Assembly: GCF_000698555.1 (NCBI RefSeq)
Contig: NZ_JFHE01000006.1
Span: forward strand, 186,001 to 250,000
From: Caballeronia grimmiae
GTDB lineage: Bacteria; Pseudomonadota; Gammaproteobacteria; Burkholderiales; Burkholderiaceae
Direction: 5' to 3'
DNA length: 64,000 nt
Both the position numbers and the translations under genes were made by a program. Below the pieces are notes generated by a model. The model was not told the origin of the DNA. It saw only the letters and a program-made list of their open reading frames with translations, and made no database searches. How positions within the stretch are numbered: position 1 is the stretch's first letter; each line of letters starts with the position of its first letter. Below, piece after piece: positions 62,225-64,000 of this stretch.

Positions 62225-63433
62225 TTAGAACTTGTGGCGCACGGCGAAGCGAACGGCGGCCTGCTGATCCGACGACGACGGCGTGAGGCCGTTGAGCGCC
62301 GCGCGCGCAGCGTGGCCGGTCGAGTCGGTGCCCGACGCGTGTTGCAAGACGCCGATCAGATAGAAGTCGGTCCGCGTGGAAACCGCATAGTCGGCAGCGA
62401 GTGCGCCCTGGTGATACCTGGCGTCATGTGCGCCGCTGTTCTTCGTGTAGCTGTAGGCCGCGCCGAGCGACAGCGCCGGCGTCAATTGATACTGGAAGTC
62501 GACTTCGGCGCTGTTGAAGGTCGCCGTGCCGCTGGCTCCCGCGGGGTTCAGGACGGATACGGTGCCGCTCAGGTTCTTGAACCTGGTGTTGGAGTAGATG
62601 GCCCCGAGCGTCGCACGGCCGATCGCGTAAGTCGCGCCGGCGCCGATGATCTGCTGGGACTGCGCCGACGCATAACCATTGATCACCGGAGAACTGCCGA
62701 AGTTGTTGCTCGCCGCCGTGGCCCCGACTGCCGTGCCGAAAAACGAAGCGTTCGGGTTGCGTGCGTTGAGATAGCCCGCGCCCACGTTGAGCGGGCCCCT
62801 CGAATACCCCACGCCGATGGACCAGATCTGATTCGTGCCGACGCTGCCGGGAACGCCGCCAAAGCTATAAAGCCCTTCGGCCGAAAAACCGTTCAGGTTG
62901 ACCGTGCGGTACTTGACCGCATTGTTCACGCGGTTCGCGTTGTTCAGATTGTCGAGGTCAGCGGGATGCGCGCCGATGCTTCCCGAGAACATCGCGCTCG
63001 GCATCAGCGCATGCACATAATCGACGACCGGGTCGTACTGGCGGCCAAGCGTGATCGTTCCGACGTTCGTCGAGAGTCCGACATAAGCCTGGCGGCCGAA
63101 TTCCAGCGACCCTTGGCCCATCCGGCCGTTGTTCACGTCGAAACCGTTCTCCAGCACGAAGATCGCTTTCAAGCCACCGCCCAAATCTTCCACGCCGCGC
63201 AGCCCCCAGCGGCTGCCGCTCAGGATGCCGCTAGACAAGCTGAACAGGTTGTGGCCGTTGCCGGGGCTCGTCTGCACGTTGCTCGTGTAGTTCACGCCTT
63301 CGTCGACGATGCCGTATAGCGTCAGGCTGCCTTGCGCGTTCGCTTCGCCCGCGGCCGTCAACGCGCACGCGGCGGCGAGTCCGGCAAGCGGGAGGTGCTT
63401 AAGGCAGGTTCGGACTTGGGCTTGCTCTTTCAC
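62225..63433 (-). CDS. Gram-negative porin (Porin_4/OmpC-like)
   Basis: A 402-residue outer-membrane porin. The signal peptide is about residues 1-32 (cut at A-N-A-Q). The mature part opens G-S-L-T-L-Y-G-I-V-D-E-G-V-N-Y, followed by S-R-W-G-L-R-G-V-E-D-L-G-G-G-L-K-A-I-F and F-G-R-Q-A-Y-V-G-L, and ends in the usual terminal phenylalanine (V-R-H-K-F). This is the burkholderial trimeric porin pattern. The GTG start is fixed by AGGAG seven bases upstream. Placed with an MFS and catabolic enzymes, it may favour their substrate. Confidence 0.92.
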   Translation of the reverse strand: MKEQAQVRTCLKHLPLAGLAAACALTAAGEANAQGSLTLYGIVDEGVNYTSNVQTSPGNGHNLFSLSSGILSGSRWGLRGVEDLGGGLKAIFVLENGFDVNNGRMGQGSLEFGRQAYVGLSTNVGTITLGRQYDPVVDYVHALMPSAMFSGSIGAHPADLDNLNNANRVNNAVKYRTVNLNGFSAEGLYSFGGVPGSVGTNQIWSIGVGYSRGPLNVGAGYLNARNPNASFFGTAVGATAASNNFGSSPVINGYASAQSQQIIGAGATYAIGRATLGAIYSNTRFKNLSGTVSVLNPAGASGTATFNSAEVDFQYQLTPALSLGAAYSYTKNSGAHDARYHQGALAADYAVSTRTDFYLIGVLQHASGTDSTGHAARAALNGLTPSSSDQQAAVRFAVRHKF

Positions 63434-63563
63434 TGAATGTCTCCTGGTTGCGTTTGGTTCGTATTGGGAACTGTCAGGCGCAGCGTGTGGTAGTCGGAAA
63501 ATCAGGTTGTCAGACAAAGTACTCAAAATCTTGCGGCGCTCATGGAACATGGGCGCCGCAATG

Positions 63564-64000
63564 TCAGTCGTTACTTGGCAGGTCGATGCCTTGACGCTTT
63601 GCCGCCGCGCGCAAGTGACGCTCGGCGGAAGCGGCGGCCTCGGTGCAATCGCCGCGTTCAATGGCGTCGAAGAGCTCACCGTGCTCGCGCCAGGCGAAGT
63701 CGCCGGCGTGGTGCGCCGTCTTTTCCCACTGCGCGCGCCGCGCTATCGCGAGTTGGCTATGCAGGAAATCGTGGAACGCGACGAAGTAATCGTTCTTGGT
63801 CGCCGCCGCGATTGCGCGATGAAAAGCGACGTCCGCCGCCGACGCCGCTTTCGAATCGTTGCGCTTCAGTTCCATCTGCCGAATCGCATCGCGCATATGC
63901 TTCAGGTCCGCGCGCGTCCGGCGCCGCGCGGCCGCGGTGGCTGCCTGCGTCTCGATCCACAGTCGAAACTCGAACAATTGCGGAAGGTCGATGCGATTAC
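63564..64000 (-). CDS. GntR-family regulator, FCD domain (N-terminus outside the window)
   Basis: The C-terminal 145 residues of a GntR/FadR-type regulator. The helical FCD domain is visible: L-F-E-F-R-L-W-I-E near the left edge, A-D-V-A-F-H-R-A-I-A-A-A-T-K-N near the middle and E-H-G-E-L-F-D-A-I-E-R-G-D near the end. The D-x-x-x-H and H residues are typical metal or ligand contacts. The DNA-binding domain lies beyond position 64000. It is first in line with the porin-to-dehydrogenase genes and probably represses them. Confidence 0.85.
   Translation of the reverse strand, partial: NRIDLPQLFEFRLWIETQAATAAARRRTRADLKHMRDAIRQMELKRNDSKAASAADVAFHRAIAAATKNDYFVAFHDFLHSQLAIARRAQWEKTAHHAGDFAWREHGELFDAIERGDCTEAAASAERHLRAAAKRQGIDLPSND

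Overview
The window looks like chromosomal or chromid DNA of a Burkholderiaceae bacterium, most like Caballeronia, Paraburkholderia or Burkholderia. The grounds are high GC with strong third-position GC, a Porin_4-type outer-membrane porin, a 619-residue IlvD, and dense blocks of ABC and MFS transporters each beside its own LysR, IclR, GntR or sigma-54 regulator. This placement is inference; there is no rRNA or other marker gene here. I found no tRNA, rRNA, CRISPR array, complete insertion sequence or prophage.

Layout. 1-2.9 kb (minus strand): start of a class III aminotransferase, a GhrA-type reductase, a two-domain GNAT protein and a DUF488 protein. 3.0-9.5 kb: an aromatic-type catabolic module with an FAD monooxygenase, a DUF2783 partner, two IclR regulators, an MBL-fold protein and an MFS transporter. 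A matching 22-bp palindrome lies in front of both plus-strand transcription units. 9.7-15.3 kb: an MFS transporter, an Ldh2-type dehydrogenase, a LysR regulator and ilvD. 15.4-22.5 kb: a MASE4-like GGDEF protein, a flavin reductase with a Nudix-like tail, then a decayed stretch with two broken genes and a DEAD-box helicase of lower GC.

22.9-33.4 kb: a ten-gene plus-strand cluster followed by a convergent LysR gene. It joins leuC, leuD and leuB homologues to one SsuABC/TauABC-type ABC transporter, an SDR dehydrogenase, an FAH-family hydrolase, an SMP-30 lactonase and a second paralogous binding protein. This composition suggests catabolism of an imported hydroxy-acid or sugar-acid rather than leucine synthesis. 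34-36.7 kb: a Tat-exported ferritin-like protein, an ECF sigma factor and its anti-sigma factor. 36.9-43.3 kb: FlK-like thioesterase, CoA ligase, enoyl-CoA hydratase, HAD hydrolase, Liv-type binding protein and a sigma-54 activator. A well-matched -24/-12 promoter stands in front of this cluster.

43.7-47.5 kb: LysR, MFS transporter and metal-dependent amidohydrolase. 47.6-54.3 kb (minus strand): an eight-gene operon with a polar amino-acid ABC importer, a carbamoylase-type amidohydrolase, a DUF1989 protein, an XRE-cupin regulator and a ureohydrolase. This fits use of a guanidino or ureido compound as a nitrogen source. 54.3-58.7 kb: a gene-poor stretch with a YncE-type propeller protein, a broken COG4315 lipoprotein gene and two small lipoproteins. 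58.7-64 kb (minus strand): GntR regulator, porin, RraA-like aldolase, MFS transporter and FMN-dependent 2-hydroxy-acid dehydrogenase.

All functions are assigned from recognisable motifs and family resemblance read by eye. No database search was run, so substrates are inferences.
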